A stretch of 64,000 bases of DNA from positions 1,483,501 through 1,547,500 of the forward strand of contig JACATO010000311.1 of the NCBI GenBank assembly GCA_018389105.1, written 5' to 3'. Positions 10,211 through 23,300 of the stretch are shown in pieces. Source of the DNA: Nautilus pompilius (Eukaryota > Mollusca > Cephalopoda > Nautilida > Nautilidae). Within the stretch, counting starts at the first letter, position 1, and each line of letters opens with the position of its first letter. The notes under the pieces are model-generated. The model was not told where the DNA came from and searched no databases. It worked only from the letters and a program-made list of their open reading frames with translations. A program made the translations under genes and the position numbers.

Positions 10211-13200
10211 TATACAGATTTTAAATGTGCATTCCAGCTTTCACTCTTAGAATGCCTTTTAAGCAAAATGTATCAGTCGGTTTAAGAGAATCTGTTAAAT
10301 TGTTCATTGTAATGGAAAGAATTTAGGGCTACATAGGTTTTGAATGTTCCTGCCACCTTTATATCTATTGTATGTGTACAAAACTTGAAATTTCTGGATT
10401 GTTGTATCTGGATACCAAAAGATTGTTATTCATTTTTGTTGTTATATAGCATTTGTTTTCTGAATTTTATATTTCATTTATGTTATATTTTATTTAAATT
10501 ATTTGTGCATAAAATTTGTTGTTTTTTATTGGAAGTTCGAATGTTAAAAAGATAACAGCGATTGAAGAATTGATGGCCTCTAACAAAAGTTATAGATATT
10601 AGACCAGTGTTCTAAAGGAAATAATGCAGTAAAATCAAAATGATGTATTAGTCTTTGTTGTTTTTGTTTTTTAAATTTATTTTTTACTAGTTTTAAAAAA
10701 TTATTTTGTATATCAATTATGTTTATATTCATATATTAAAGAGAAATTTATAGGCTGAAGTTTAGGGAATTTGATTGTTTTTCTTTTTTCTTACAGCTTC
10801 CATGATAAGCTACAGAGGTTTCTTCTAGCTTATGGTATCAGATTGCAGTTCAGAATCAAACATTTGAATTGCCTGCTTCATCATCGTTGAGGTATCTGGG
10901 TGACTACAGGTAATCTCGCAGGTGTGAAAATGCTAATAAACTGTAAATCATTCTAACGTTCAGATTTTAGAACTATTAAAATCTTAAAATGCATTATATT
11001 TGAGTAAAATGAATGAATTTAAAGTTACATTAATAACAGTTAGTTCACAATATTGGATTTTGTTTTCATGAGCAAGAAATATTGCAATTAGGTGCTCTGC
11101 TAGAGCAGGATAGCTTAAAGATTTTCTGGTCAAGGAATATCTGCATATTTTTAATTTTTTATATTTTTTTAAAAAAAAAGAGAAAAGACGACCATGTTTG
11201 AAAAATCAAAATTCCATGCTTCGTTCTGTTCTTGTATCATTAGATTTAAAGAACCAATGATTATGAAAAAAGTGAAAAAGAGGACATTTTAAATAAAATT
11301 CTGCTAAAGATTGATTGCAATGCTGAGTCAGATGAACATCAGTGAATGTTCAGGAGTAAACAAAAGCCATGAATTAGTTTTACATTTTAAGATCCCCCTT
11401 TAAAAAATAGAGAATTTAAAGTTTTTTTAAGCAGCTTAAATTAATTTACTTTTTTTTTAGAGACACTTTTAATTAGAAGCAAAATTTTTTAAATGTTCAC
11501 AGCGACAAAAACCACATCTTTCATATTATTGAATTAGCTAAGATTTAGTTCATTCTGTATTTCACGTTATCAAATTATGGATGATGTATTTTAATAACAG
11601 AAAACTATTATTTATTGGTTCTTTCCCCAAAAATTGCCAAAATTAATTATTTTTTCATTAAATGAGAATTAAGTAATTGAAGGGTGCACTTTAAAAGGTG
11701 TTTCTATATCAGTGTGTTTAGAAAATGAAATAGAGAAAAATATTTTTATAACAAAATTTTTAATGAAACTGTTAAGCAAATTAATGTATGGTGGTTTGTG
11801 AGGCTGGTATCTCCATCTGAAAACTGAAGCCCTGTTAATGAATACCTGACAACTAATTTACATTTATATTGATAATATAAAATAGCACCACGAGAAATTG
11901 CTGAATGAAGTCATTTACTGAAAGCTGTCATAAAATTTTAAATATAATAAATTACTGAAAAAAGATCCAAAATTTATGCATCTCAGCTTCAGCCAGTTAA
12001 CACTTGAAAACACTCAACAGCACAGGAGAGATTTAGAAGTCATTATGAATAAGTGGCCACTTGCTTTCATGTAAAGAGGAAAGGAAGCTGAATATTGAAA
12101 ATTATTGATATTTTACAATATTTTTTTATTGCTCTGCCAGTACTTGCCTTTTTTATTGCATCATTGCTGATTGCCCAGCAGAAAAATGTTTTATATAAAT
12201 AATAAAGATGCAACACAATCTACCGTTGGCTTCAAGTCTCCTCCTTTTAAGGAAAAAAAAAAAACTGCAACAAAATGATAGCAGTAAGTCTGTAATTAAC
12301 TATGATTTTTCTTTTGACATGTTGTGGAATACTTTACAGACAGGTTTTGTCCTGTTTTCTAAAATTTTTATTTAAATATTTGTGCTCATGAACAACAGCA
12401 ATAAAAAAGAAATGTCAATCATTCCAAAAGAATTTTTGTGCTGGAGGTGACTTCAGGCCTAGGATGTCGTCATCTTGTTTTCTCATTCATGTCCCTCCCT
12501 CTTGTAACGTTTTCACCTGTATCGACTGTTGCCACTGTAAAAGGGGGGGTTAAAACAATATTTTGGAAATAAATATTTGCCTTTTCTCTTCTACACAAAC
12601 TTTCAGTTGATAATTTAACAGTATATTTTGACTGTATGTTGTTATTTGGATGGCATAAAGATATGAAACACTTCGACATTGACTGCTAGAAGTTTGAAAT
12701 TCAGTTGCTTCTTGAAATATATAGATATTAAAATTGAATTCTTACTGACAGTGTGAAAGTAAAAAATTGAGCTAGAGAGCTAATTATGAAACATATAAAC
12801 AGTAGTTTCTGAACAATATATCAGAGTAACAATAGAAATTAACCAGAGTACCCTGATAATGGTAAACAACAATAGATGTCAAAAATGGCATTAAAAAGTT
12901 CTTAAAGTGCAAACGATAAAGCATGTCTTGGTAGAATATCCTCGCTATAATAAACAGGAGTGGGGGTATAAGCTGAATGTACCAGGACAGAAAATCAAAA
13001 TGGTGGATGCAGAGCTGACTGTCAATATCATGAAGCCAGAAATGTGTTTTTATAAGTCTGAGCACTAATCAAAATCAAGCATCTCCATCGTCACAAAACA
13101 AACAAAAAAATACGGAAACGGCTTTACCCTAGATCCTTGTATGAGTTTGCTGCCCATTTACACTGAACAAAGAGCTTACATTTTCGAGATATTTACGGAA

Positions 13201-13394
13201 TGTGGTCAGTGACATAAGTGAGGTACTTGACTTTTTGTGCTTCAGGCTATCACTACGTTGTACAATTATCGAAGGCTCGGAGAACTTTTCATTTTGGTGT
13301 CCCCCACCGCAATAGTTCTGATATTGACTATTTGGGTTTGTGATGATAAATTTCGTTAACGACGATGAGGTAGATACTGTTTAGAAATCTTGAT
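10211..13394. other. Gene-free, very AT-rich stretch
   Basis: Long A and T runs and short open frames only. Nothing resembles a conserved protein, RNA gene or terminal repeat. Confidence 0.5.
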
Positions 13395-13455
13395 TTCCTG
13401 GCGCAGACTGGATTCGAACTATGAACTTTATAACAGCGGAGGCAATTACAAAACT
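13395..13455 (-). repeat. tRNA-like SINE fragment
   Basis: On the minus strand AGTTCGAATCC (complement of about 13409-13419), preceded by a leader that can be read as a weak A box. It looks like a degenerate tRNA-derived SINE rather than a functional tRNA because the arms do not pair convincingly. Confidence 0.35.
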
Positions 13456-13863
13456 CTACATATAGTAAAGTCCCGTTTTTACCGAAATGAAAGCTACTGA
13501 ATGGTTAAGATTTCAATTTGCGTCATGTAGTTTCAAAATTGGCCGCAGCGCACACCTGGGAGCTGGCGGTGCCCCTCAGGCACGTGGCTGCACTACTCTA
13601 TTCTCGTGTTCATTAATTACTGAAATCTATTACCCATGGCCTGCAGGAAAAGATCAGTGGATTCCATATCCTCGCCATCATTGTCTACAACAAAGAAGAA
13701 ACGGGTTTCATTAACAGTATTGACAATAAAGTGAAAATATTACGTTGTCTCGATTCAGGTGAAGCGGCTAACAAACTCGTCGGAGAACACGTTTGTATGC
13801 CTTAAGGCAAAGAAAGAAGAAATAACTTCTTTCATTTGGACGCGCAGCGGCGCCTGGTGCAAG

Positions 13864-13871
13864 TGACGTCA
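13864..13871. promoter_or_regulatory. Consensus cAMP-response-element octamer
   Basis: TGACGTCA, the palindromic CREB/ATF site, in a locally GC-richer stretch about 2 kb upstream of the signal-peptide exon at 15896. Function is not shown by sequence. Confidence 0.3.
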
Positions 13872-15895
13872 TATCAAGTCCCGTTACTCAACAGGTGCTC
13901 CCACCCATGTTACGTGTACACGTGACTGGATAGGTACGGTCTTTACTCGACAGAATCATGTACTTAAAGCCCTGGAAATATACACCAAGTTAAACAACCA
14001 TTTCTTTAAGTGAACTGAACGACTGAAACAGATATTTATACAGCCTTCCCACCAGCGCTAGTTTCTGTTGCGCTGTCATGTGACACCACTACGTCTATGC
14101 ACAAGTGTGGGTAACGAACGCTACTCTGAATAACATTAAAATACCGGTGCTATTTTTGCAACAATGCACAGAATATTTTATAAGTTGTGTACTGTATAAA
14201 TTCTTAATTGTAATTATATAATAGTACCATATATATTTTAATTTGTTACTAAATAAAAAGAACAATAATATATGCCTTATTCTCTTTTTTAAGAAAATTC
14301 CAATATAATTTGTAATAATGGGATTTTACTCTCTCTGTTTGTGTGTGTAGCGCAAAACATCAAATATCTTCAACTTTTATTGAATTAAATCCATTAATTT
14401 CATACAATAATATTTTGAAAGTCGGTTTCTGACCATCTTTCATATTAGTTCTTGTATTTATCGACGAACTTGCTCAAGTTAGAAATACTAACAACCTTTT
14501 GATTATACATATTTAAGTATGTTTTCTTCCGCTCGACTTCTTTGGAAATGGAAAAATGGCGATTAGAGCAAGAAGCGGGTCCTTGAGACGCAGAAACTTC
14601 CATGCTCAAGAATGGCGATAAACCAAAGCGTTCGAGCAAAAGATGCTGTTATGGAAGTTTCAGCAGATGATTTCTACTGATTGCCATTGATTCATGCTTG
14701 CGATGGAGACAGAGAAACGAGCCTGATTCCATTTGTTTCGAACTCTGAAGGTGTCGCTTTAAAAAAAACAACAACAGTGAAATGCAACTGCGGAAGATGA
14801 ACCGAGGAAGGGATGTAACTTTTAACTTTGCAATGGTGCAAGAAGGTGACGATCGATAAGTGAAGTGGTGGCACAGACTTGTTTTGTTGGCGCGAACCTG
14901 CATCAAAATCAGGCGTCAGTCAACCAGGAAATAGAGACAGTCATTGGCGAAGTTTGGCTCTGCCAGTGGAAAGAAACGCTAGTTACTTTTGATTATCTGA
15001 ATGTTTTAATGTACACGAAAGTGATTGTCTGTGCATATTTAATATACATAAACTGTATTGAAGAAGCAAACAAATTAGATAAATTTCTTTAGTATGGTTT
15101 TTTACAATGAATTTCCAAATTTTACATCTGGCATTTTTCACATAGAGAACTGTAAAAAAACCGACATGTTAGTTATTTTGCATCGTTGGATTGGTTGGTG
15201 TCGCCCTAGATGCGGGGACAGGTTTACCTACCAGGCAGTGTAACATTTGACAGATGACTTCAGATTCGGCCTGGTGATGGTTGACTGCTGTAGCATGAAA
15301 CCTGTCAACCGAACATATTTCGGACTTTTTTGGCGTTGAATCTGAAAACAACACGTAACTTGATTTTAAGAAATTAGAACCAACAACTGCTCCCGCCCAC
15401 GGCCACAGGGTGGTGGACATTATTACAAAAACGTCCAACCAGCAACACAGTTTCTAAAGTTGAACCATCGTCTCTTGGGAGGACAATACGAGTAATAAGT
15501 ACTATCAAACATCGGGTGGGGGGAGAGAACTAGTAAACAAGCAGCTGTTTTGTGCGAAATCACGATCCTGGACATTGTGGAGTTTGTTCATATCTTACTG
15601 CAATGTCGTGTAAAAGAGCTTTACATTCGAAAAGCAAAAAATGATGCATGACTTTTTAAAATCCTGGTAAAATATATTATTCTATCATCTTGAACAGCCA
15701 GTAGTTTTTTGTTGTTTTTTTTTTAAATTCCAGGCTTTAAACGTTTTACAATATGCAATAAACGATTATGTTTTAACCAGTTTGGGCAGAAGCCTAACAG
15801 AAATGTAAATGTTGACATAACTCAAGGTTTTCAGCGTTAGAACAGCAACATTCATTCAGTTATTTGCAGTTAGTAATAACTCGGAATTTCCCGCA
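13872..15895. other. Intergenic or 5' flank before the signal-peptide exon
   Basis: Mixed composition with short open frames on both strands, none with a recognisable domain. Candidate promoter sequence for the exon at 15896 would lie at its right end, but no TATA box is obvious. Confidence 0.35.
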
Positions 15896-15962
15896 ATGAG
15901 ATCCCTGCATAATTTACTTCTACGAAGCCTGACTTTTCTTTTTTTTATTCCATATATTATTG
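15896..15962 (+). CDS. Probable signal-peptide first exon of a secreted or Ly6-type protein
   Basis: ATG at 15896 opens 22 codons, MRSLHNLLLRSLTFLFFIPYII, with basic residues followed by a hydrophobic core. The exon ends ATT ATT G at a strong donor (GTGAGT, 15963-15968). That makes a phase-1 intron directly after a signal peptide, the arrangement used by Ly6 genes: exon 2 of the minus-strand Ly6 gene here also begins in phase 1. No matching plus-strand exons with Ly6 cysteines were found downstream, so assignment to the family is inference. The open frame reading past the donor into CCC-rich sequence is intron. It cannot belong to the Ly6 exon at 9247, which lies upstream. Confidence 0.5.
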
Positions 15963-16263
15963 GTGAGTCTTGTTGTTGTTTTAAGCTGTGTGTGAAGTAT
16001 AATTATTGTCGTCGTCGCTGCTGCTGCTGCTGCGCTCAGCTGTGCCCGCCAATCCGTAGCAAGCAGCAGCGGCCTGGATGAGAATATCGATTTCCTAAGA
16101 GCACTGTTGACATTTGGAATGTTCAGATTTTCATTATCATCATTTCTTTCGCAGACAGACCGCCCGCGGCTCTTTCAGTCAGATCAAGCACATTTCTCCC
16201 TTTTACATTATTTCCCGATATATTTATAATTCTGCTTCACTGCTCTTCATACATATCACTAAA

Positions 16264-16265
<2 letters not shown>

Positions 16266-16345
<80 letters not shown>

Positions 16346-16357
16346 AATAATAATAAG
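16266..16357. repeat. (ATT)n microsatellite turning into (AAT)n
   Basis: About 25 ATT units, then a switch of phase to AATAATAATAATAA. The long Tyr or Ile runs translated from it are artefacts. Confidence 0.95.
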
Positions 16358-17487
16358 GATTGATTTCCCTTTAGAATGATTGGGAAACAAACTATGGAAA
16401 AAGTGCATTTTGCCTTCGCTTTCAAATACACTCATAGAACTTGTGATGGACTCCTCAGCTGTGCGCTATTCTTCATCGGGTTTCTGCCCATCGCTCACAA
16501 GACCAGTGGGCTTGGCAGGTTGATAAGTATCCCCCCCACACACACACACCAGCTTATCTACAGTCGTGGTTAAACGCTTCGTGTCACCATAGAAATAACA
16601 ATAACGAAATCTATTTTCACGTCGTGCTGGTACAATTCTAACCGAGTAGCACTCGTCATGATTTATACTCAGATCTTCTCGGAAATCACGTATACGTGTA
16701 TTAGATTTCAAGTTGCCACGTGTTACAGTCTCGGTCATTTAACTATCAAGCGAGTGGAAAGCAACAAAGTGGGATCCCCTTAATACGTCAGCGTATAAAT
16801 TCAGGCCCAACTCGACTTTGTCAAGCGGTTACAGAAATTATTTGGGAATCTAAAACTTTTGGCTGCGACTGTAACGCTCGCTCCCTAACACTCCATGTTC
16901 GAACGTCTTGGCAATGGCCACCACCCACCTACCTTATGCACTCTCTTCGGGGCGTTCTGATGCTCTTTGATTGTCTTCTGGAAGCTGGTGGGGAAAGGAT
17001 GACAAAAATGCACCTGACAGAGAGTGAAAAATAGAAGGTTACAGTGATTTTCTGCAGTGCATCTTCTTCACTCACAGATGGAATTATCAGCTCCATCCTC
17101 ATCTGGCTGTAGCAAAGCCTGGGACAGGGCGCCTAACGACGAATCGAGTCCCCGTGTTTCTTTTATTTGTGGACTTTAAGGGACATCGTGTACTGTTTGT
17201 TCGTCGGGTTGGCTTTTACACGATGCAGCATAAGTAAGTCATAAAGAGCAGGCTGTTAGCGAATGGACTGCCAATTACCCTTTACCTAGTGCAGCATTAA
17301 CATCACTAAGACATCGCGCAGACAGGGTATATCGCGTATAGACCATTAGTGGCGTGTGAACACCGCCCATTGTTTTCGTTTGTTAGATTTTTCTGCGACT
17401 AAATTATGAAATAATACGCAAAGACTACAATCGAAACTAATTTTGTTTTATTTACCTCTCTCTAGCTAAAGTAGGTGCGAGCTGTAC

Positions 17488-17495
17488 TGACGTCA
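17488..17495. promoter_or_regulatory. Consensus cAMP-response-element octamer
   Basis: TGACGTCA in the sequence CTGTACTGACGTCATCTCTC. It is one of three isolated copies between 13.8 and 19.4 kb. Confidence 0.3.
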
Positions 17496-19368
17496 TCTCT
17501 CCCTAACAGCGTATTTGTGACGTATGCCTCGTCATAAACGGATCACACACTGGGCAAAAGTGTAACTATAGCGATTAATTTTCTAAAATATTTATTTTTT
17601 AACTGTGTCCGACTGCAGCAAATAAAGATTTATGCTGTAAAGGGAAAAAAAAGTCTCATATTAAATAAAAAAGTTATCCACCGAATTACTTTCCGTGCTT
17701 TGTGGAGGTCTTAATCCGGGATTTTATAAAAGTCATTGCGATTTAATGCACTGTCTGTTATTCCTTTTATAATTCAGTGTCTATTCTAATGATCAATTCA
17801 TCCTATTTGAAAAATAACCTAGTGCCATTATACTTATGTATGCATCTCTAATCTGTCCACGTATTTGGTTTTTGGAACTGTAAAGCTTTAAATTGTCTCG
17901 AAAACCTTGACCCTCGGTACATCATCTCGTTATCCATTGTGTCATGGACAGTAGCTTAAAATGGCAACTCATCTTTGCTGAATAAATCCAGTCGTTGAAA
18001 TCGAGCCTATTCGTGATTGTAATCCAGCGAAATGGATGCAGAATCTTAACTCTGGATACCTTATTCTTACACCTGAGTATTTTCTAATATCATACAAAGA
18101 TGGACCCACTATGAAACGAAAACAAATAATTCTAACTGAAACATTTAATCTGACATCATTCATACATTAGACTCATCAGAATCTATTTCAAATCCTGTTA
18201 TCATAGCCACTTTATACAAAAAAAATTTGATCAAGGATGGCTTTCTCCTAATGATATTTCATTTGACAGTCGTTTTACTATAACACCCCCCTCCTCCCTT
18301 TTATATTGTAAGGGCAGCCAGATTTTTTCCCGTGACTCTGTGCTAATCAACCCAATTATCGACAATGAGCGATTGAAAAGAGATGGCAGAGAAATGTGTA
18401 CCGGTTGACGCCAGAGGGAAATGCTAAGAGCCTGATGTAAGGAAAAACAAGGCACAAACCGAGTCATCCCTAACAACAATAACAATATCATCATCAAACG
18501 TTGTTTACTAATGTACAAACTTTCTGAAACATGCGGCTGGTGCACTTCCACAGTCGTTCATTGAAACTTTATTTGAAAAAGTCTCTGCACGAGTTTATGA
18601 AGCGAGACTCGGCTGATGGCAGTCGGTTCATTCGTCTTGCTTGAAAACCGTTGCCTCGTTTTCACTGGACGGAAGTCTCTGTACAGCCATGTGGTTCGGT
18701 GATTACCAAGTCAGTAACACAATTCATTTTTCACAAAAGCTTGGAATATTTCCACTGTACATCCCCATACTTTGTGTACTCGAAACATTTATTGATTCGT
18801 ATGTGATGAACCAGAGAACGTTTTTTTTGTTTGTTTTTTTTCTGTCAATAAATTCTACTCCAGTTTGTAAAGAATAAAAATGCAAAGAATTATTTAATCA
18901 AGGTAGACACTGAAGAATGTCATTGAGCGGGCTTTTGTGATTTACAAGCTAATGTGCCTGTTTATTGGATGTTGGAAAAAAATTAATGTTTGATTAATTG
19001 CATTTTTTTTTAAAGGAATAATGCTGATGGACGCGGTAAAAGAAGTGGCATAAAGGTGTCTGCAGTCTGATAGTCTCAAGTCACCATCCTTATTCGGTAC
19101 TTACATTTGTTGTTGTTTTTCTTTAGGAGAACATTATTAAACAGATGTTCTGTCCATCCAATTATTACTCCCTTTTTACATCTCTGCCTAGAGAAAATTT
19201 GCCATTATTTGTTTAACAAGGGAACTGAGTTATTTCCTTAAAGTGGGAAAGAGCTGGCTCATTTCAATGAAATTTCCAAATTTCCGCCATATTACATTAT
19301 TTACTTTATCTACGGAATTGACGATTCGGTCCGTCACTCAAACACGCGGGGTGGGGACGAAGGTGAGA

Positions 19369-19376
19369 TGACGTCA
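19369..19376. promoter_or_regulatory. Consensus cAMP-response-element octamer
   Basis: TGACGTCA followed directly by a short GA repeat. The same pairing of CRE and GA repeat appears as an array at 61918-62042. Confidence 0.3.
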
Positions 19377-19599
19377 TTACAGAGAGAGAGAGAGCATATA
19401 TTGTTCTTTTAACCCTATTTTAGTAAATGGTGGCTTAAAACAAATTTCTTTTTCCGCCTAAGACAAGACTTTGCTGCGAAACTGATCCCTTTAGCACACT
19501 AACATTTTCATGGTTACTGTGCGCTGAAAAGATCATAATTATTCTTTCTAAATGAGGAGAGTATCTCTTTTCCAGTTAGTAGTAGAACGGATGGTACGG

Positions 19600-19680
19600 T
19601 ATGACTGGTTCTTCAGGCAAGCCCAGCCAGCGAAGGAGATCGATCCCAGTCTTATTACTCTACCACAAGCAATGGAGAGA
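19600..19680 (-). repeat. Possible tRNA-like SINE fragment
   Basis: Minus strand: TGGTAGAGTAATAAG (A-box-like) spaced as in a tRNA from GGGATCGATCTCC (B-box-like). Weak, because the B box differs from consensus. Confidence 0.25.
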
Positions 19681-20815
19681 TGCGAATATAAATGTTTGAA
19701 AACAGTTGAAGTTACAAATTCTTAAAGAAAGAAAAAAAAAAGCAGTTTTAAAAAATCGAATAATACAAATAGAGTAATAAGTCTGTAGCCAATGGCTGTG
19801 AGAAGACTTTACGCTGCCATGGATCAAACGATGTTTCCCTACGATTCCCCTGTCGTGTCCCCGACCGACCGAGCAGACAGTTTATACGTATTAAGAAACA
19901 TCTGCTGCTGACGTAGGCGGAGCCGCTAGCTCCGACTTATCACCGGTCTTGGCGCACTGCCTGGTGCTGTGAAGAATCAGCTGACGACTGCACATAAATC
20001 TGGCCGAGTATAATCTGGCATTAACACGGATTTGCTACAAATCTTCGAGCGCCAGTCTGGTGCATCAAAGAGAACTCGTTCTAACCGACAGCGTTTGAAA
20101 TAAGTGAAAGCACTTATCCGACTCGCCGAGGGCAGGGGAAACTTCCGGGTCTTAATGGCTGGCGGCGTATAAGGTATTCAGTTAATCAGGGAACACCCGA
20201 GCAGAATGTCGGAGGGTCGCTTTGGTGAAGGTCCTCTGACTGGCTAGGAAAATGACTCGCTGCGGAGGCGGGATCTTTCTCGATCGAGCGCCAGAGACGA
20301 TGTCTCCGAACGCGTAGCGATGACCTCCATGATCGCCAGCCACGGACATCCACCCCAACTTAAGGGTTTGAGAATTGAAATGTTAGAAACAATTTTTTTG
20401 TTCTTCTTTCCAGATGAAATCCATCTTGTCCTTTTTATAGATTAGCGCCCTATCCATGGCTACATGGTGGAGAGGGGGTGCATTCGCAGAAACCCCTCCC
20501 ATCTTTCTTCCTGAACCTGCGCGCGCAGTAGATGGTCACGTGATACCGTCGCGTCTGTCCCATCGACAGGGAAGCTTATCCACCGGCCCCAACTTTGGCA
20601 CTGAAGTTACGATCCTGCAAAAGAGAATTTTTTTGGTTCTGGCGCGAAGTTCGTGACATTTAAGACCTCGGTAAACTCGAGTTTTGATTGACTTCCATTG
20701 ATCAGCGCCAGGCTGAAGACCAACTCAGTAATAGCTAAACGCAGGACTGACGTGAAATAGCAGTTCGGCTATACGTATAAAGAGTCTTTACGGCTACCCA
20801 TTAGCTGACAAAGGT

Positions 20816-20818
<3 letters not shown>
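19681..20818. other. GC-richer stretch without a recognisable gene
   Basis: From 19880 to 20620 the sequence is richer in CpG than its surroundings and could be an untranslated first exon or promoter region. No conserved protein, core promoter or splice pair stands out. Confidence 0.25.

Positions 20819-20863
<45 letters not shown>
20819..20863. repeat. (AAT)n microsatellite
   Basis: About 14 uninterrupted AAT units. Confidence 0.95.
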
Positions 20864-22039
20864 TAGTCCTAAAATTTTCATTGGGATTTTTTCTTGTTCT
20901 TCCCCAGGCGTCCGCGTAGGTTTCCTTCCCTTACTAAAAGAAGAAGAGTTCTAGAGCAGGGATTTGCTGCGGTAGGCGTGCGGATGACCGCCACTTGGTT
21001 TAGGATAATGACACCAGGGGGGGATGTTACTTCGGTAAATGCCTTTTGTATCGAGAGCGGAGAGAAAAAATTTTAAAACCTGTGAGGAGGATTGAACTCA
21101 ACACATTTCTTACAATTTAGCATCATTTCTATTTGCCACCGTAATGAGACTCACTTCATCAAGAGAAGATGGTGTAGGTTGGTTAATGGTTTGGAAATGT
21201 TACATTGCACAATTTAGTATAAAAAAAAGCCCTGCCGAGGGAAGAAATATGGCCATCAGTACGATTCTTAAATTGATTAATACTTCTTTCTGTTAACTAT
21301 ACTTTTCAGTAATTTACTTCACTTAATATTCCCATTACTAAACAAATACTTACCGATAACTAACCGTACGCGATCTTAGCTGATCCATAGATCAAAATTG
21401 GAAAACATTTGCTCCTGACTACTCGCTCAAACGCCCCTAATTATTCTGAAAATCCCTATTAGGCCTCCTCCTAAACATGTATGATTTTTGTTCGGTAAAT
21501 CTAATATTTTTAATCATTCAGCGTATTGGAAATGCATAAAACCTAGAAACATTCTAGTAAGTCTACGATGAGCTCTGTCTAATAAACTGATGCCATTTCT
21601 CAGTAATTAAGTACTGCGCCGGATGTTTTAAATGTAGATTAACCTTTTACAACGAAACTAAAAGTTAAAAATATTTCTTTGAAGTTCCGGTCAGTTATTC
21701 TTAAAACTATATCGGCTCTTTGCATATGTACTTAGCTAACAATTACCGGTATATCCTTTTCTGAAACTGCTTTGTCTACTTTAGACCATTACCACTCTCT
21801 ACTTGCCTACAAACTGGATCAGATCGAGTCTCGGGTACTGATGCTGTGAGTTTACCAGTTTTACTGACGTGAAAATTTAATGTGTAGCCATCGGTCGCCC
21901 GATTGCATCATAATCCCTCCGGGTCGGCTCGCCCTGGCGTCGCCGGCCCACGGCGGTTTCCTGTTGCTCAGCCATTGAAATAATGTGCGAGACAGGTGGC
22001 TAGAGGCCCAAGGTCGTCTCGCCACTTTGGACAATGGGT

Positions 22040-22110
22040 CTGGCAGCAGGGAACCCAAGCCGGAATTTAAACCGTTGCACAACAGCCACTGGCGCGATTG
22101 GGCCGCGTTC
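22040..22110 (-). repeat. Possible tRNA-like SINE fragment in a GC-rich block
   Basis: On the minus strand GCGCCAGTGGCTGTTGTGC precedes GGTTTAAATTCC, resembling the head of the copy at 10030-10210. The surrounding GC-rich block (about 21890-22140) contrasts with its AT-rich flanks, suggesting an inserted repeat. Confidence 0.3.
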
Positions 22111-22140
22111 CCATTGGCTAATACCACCATGGGGAGACGG

Positions 22141-23149
22141 ATAGCTAACGGACTTCGGCCCCAACAAATGCATGAAAATGACTAACAAACACACACACCC
22201 ACATAGCAATTTTAGTCACAGGTTCAGGTATGGCAGACCTCGGTCCGAGTCAGGTTCATTTGGATATCATTTCACACATTTTTTGGAGCCAACTTTTCTA
22301 TTAGCAAAGTCCATCATCATCATCACATGAAAATTCGTTCGAAAGTTCAATGGCAGACAAGGGCAAGCTGTTTGATCTCTATGATTCTTCACTCGCTTTA
22401 GACGAAAAAGATCTCAGTTGGTGACGAGAAATGCGCAAGGCCATGTCTATGTTCAATAGCAACTTATCGGCACTGATTAATTTGCGAAACTTATCAGTAC
22501 TCTTCAAATGAGGGCAACAGACGCACGCATTCATCAGCTCGGGCCCCTCTCAAATCGTCGGGGTACTGACTTCCTCTCTTACTAGAGATTCCGTCTTAGA
22601 TCCAGGCCTCGTTGGATTATGCAGAAATCCGGTCCTGCACACATAACAGTGGTCAAGGCTGTTTCTGTTGTCGGTTTGGACAATATGACGATCTTTAAAA
22701 TTTAATTTCCATTTAACTGACCAAATTAATGAATTATTCAAATTTACCTTAAAAAGTGTTTATCATTTTCCTAGATAACACTAGTGCATTATACACAATA
22801 TTATCATTTGCAAACTCACTTGAGTAGCAGCAGTCCCCCGTTATTTATATAATTCAGAAACATAACTGGACCATAAAAGGAGATACACAATCACAGATTT
22901 GTTGGAATAACGGCCAACTTAGAAGATTTGTCAGGCGAAATGGAGGTATGACGGAAAAAAGATGGCGTGCACACATTTGCAAACGCTATCACTCAAAAGT
23001 ATTTACTTTTTAAAGCGTCAGTCGTTTGCTTTACTTTCACATTGATTCCGAATATTAAAATAAGAATACCTGTTATTTCAGATCTTGATCAGCACCTTTT
23101 GTTATTGTTTTTTTCTCCAAATACGTACAAACCAACGTTATATGAATAA
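22141..23149. other. Gene-free stretch
   Basis: Nothing supported on either strand. Confidence 0.4.
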
Positions 23150-23300
23150 GTAGGGGAGACGTTGTTGCTACAGAGGTCAGACGTATAAATGAGATATAAT
23201 CGAAGTCTTATTTTGACCTTTGGATCGTAAGTCAAAGCGCATGACGTCGTGATTACAGCTCATGATTTACTGATGCTGTAACGAGTAGCCCCGGCCAATC
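23150..23300 (+). repeat. Dispersed repeat, copy A
   Basis: It aligns in the same order with 47800-47990. Shared blocks are a (T)GGGGA-then-GTTGCT/GCTGC start, an ATAAATGAG-ATATAA / ATAGATGAG-TTATAA block, GTCAAAG, ATGACGTCG, ATTACAGC and GATGCTGTAAC / GGTGCTGTAAC. Two diverged copies of an unnamed element are the simplest reading. No coding capacity is seen. Confidence 0.5.

Larger units (their letters stand above)
16358..19599. other. Putative intron or intergenic stretch
   Basis: It holds two consensus TGACGTCA octamers, listed separately, a short GA run near 19381 and no exon I can defend. The 104-codon frame at 16720-17034 has no family features. Confidence 0.35.

Noticed and set aside
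13395..13455. Functional tRNA gene
   Set aside because: A B box is present but acceptor and anticodon stems do not pair. The same reasoning removes tRNA calls at 29118 and 50510.
16114..16431. Open frames with long Tyr or Ile runs
   Set aside because: They are translations of the ATT/AAT microsatellite. The same applies to the poly-Ile, poly-Asn, poly-Leu-Ser and Arg-Glu frames at 24668-25162, 31463-31674, 40132-40314, 50087-50378 and 58226-58675.
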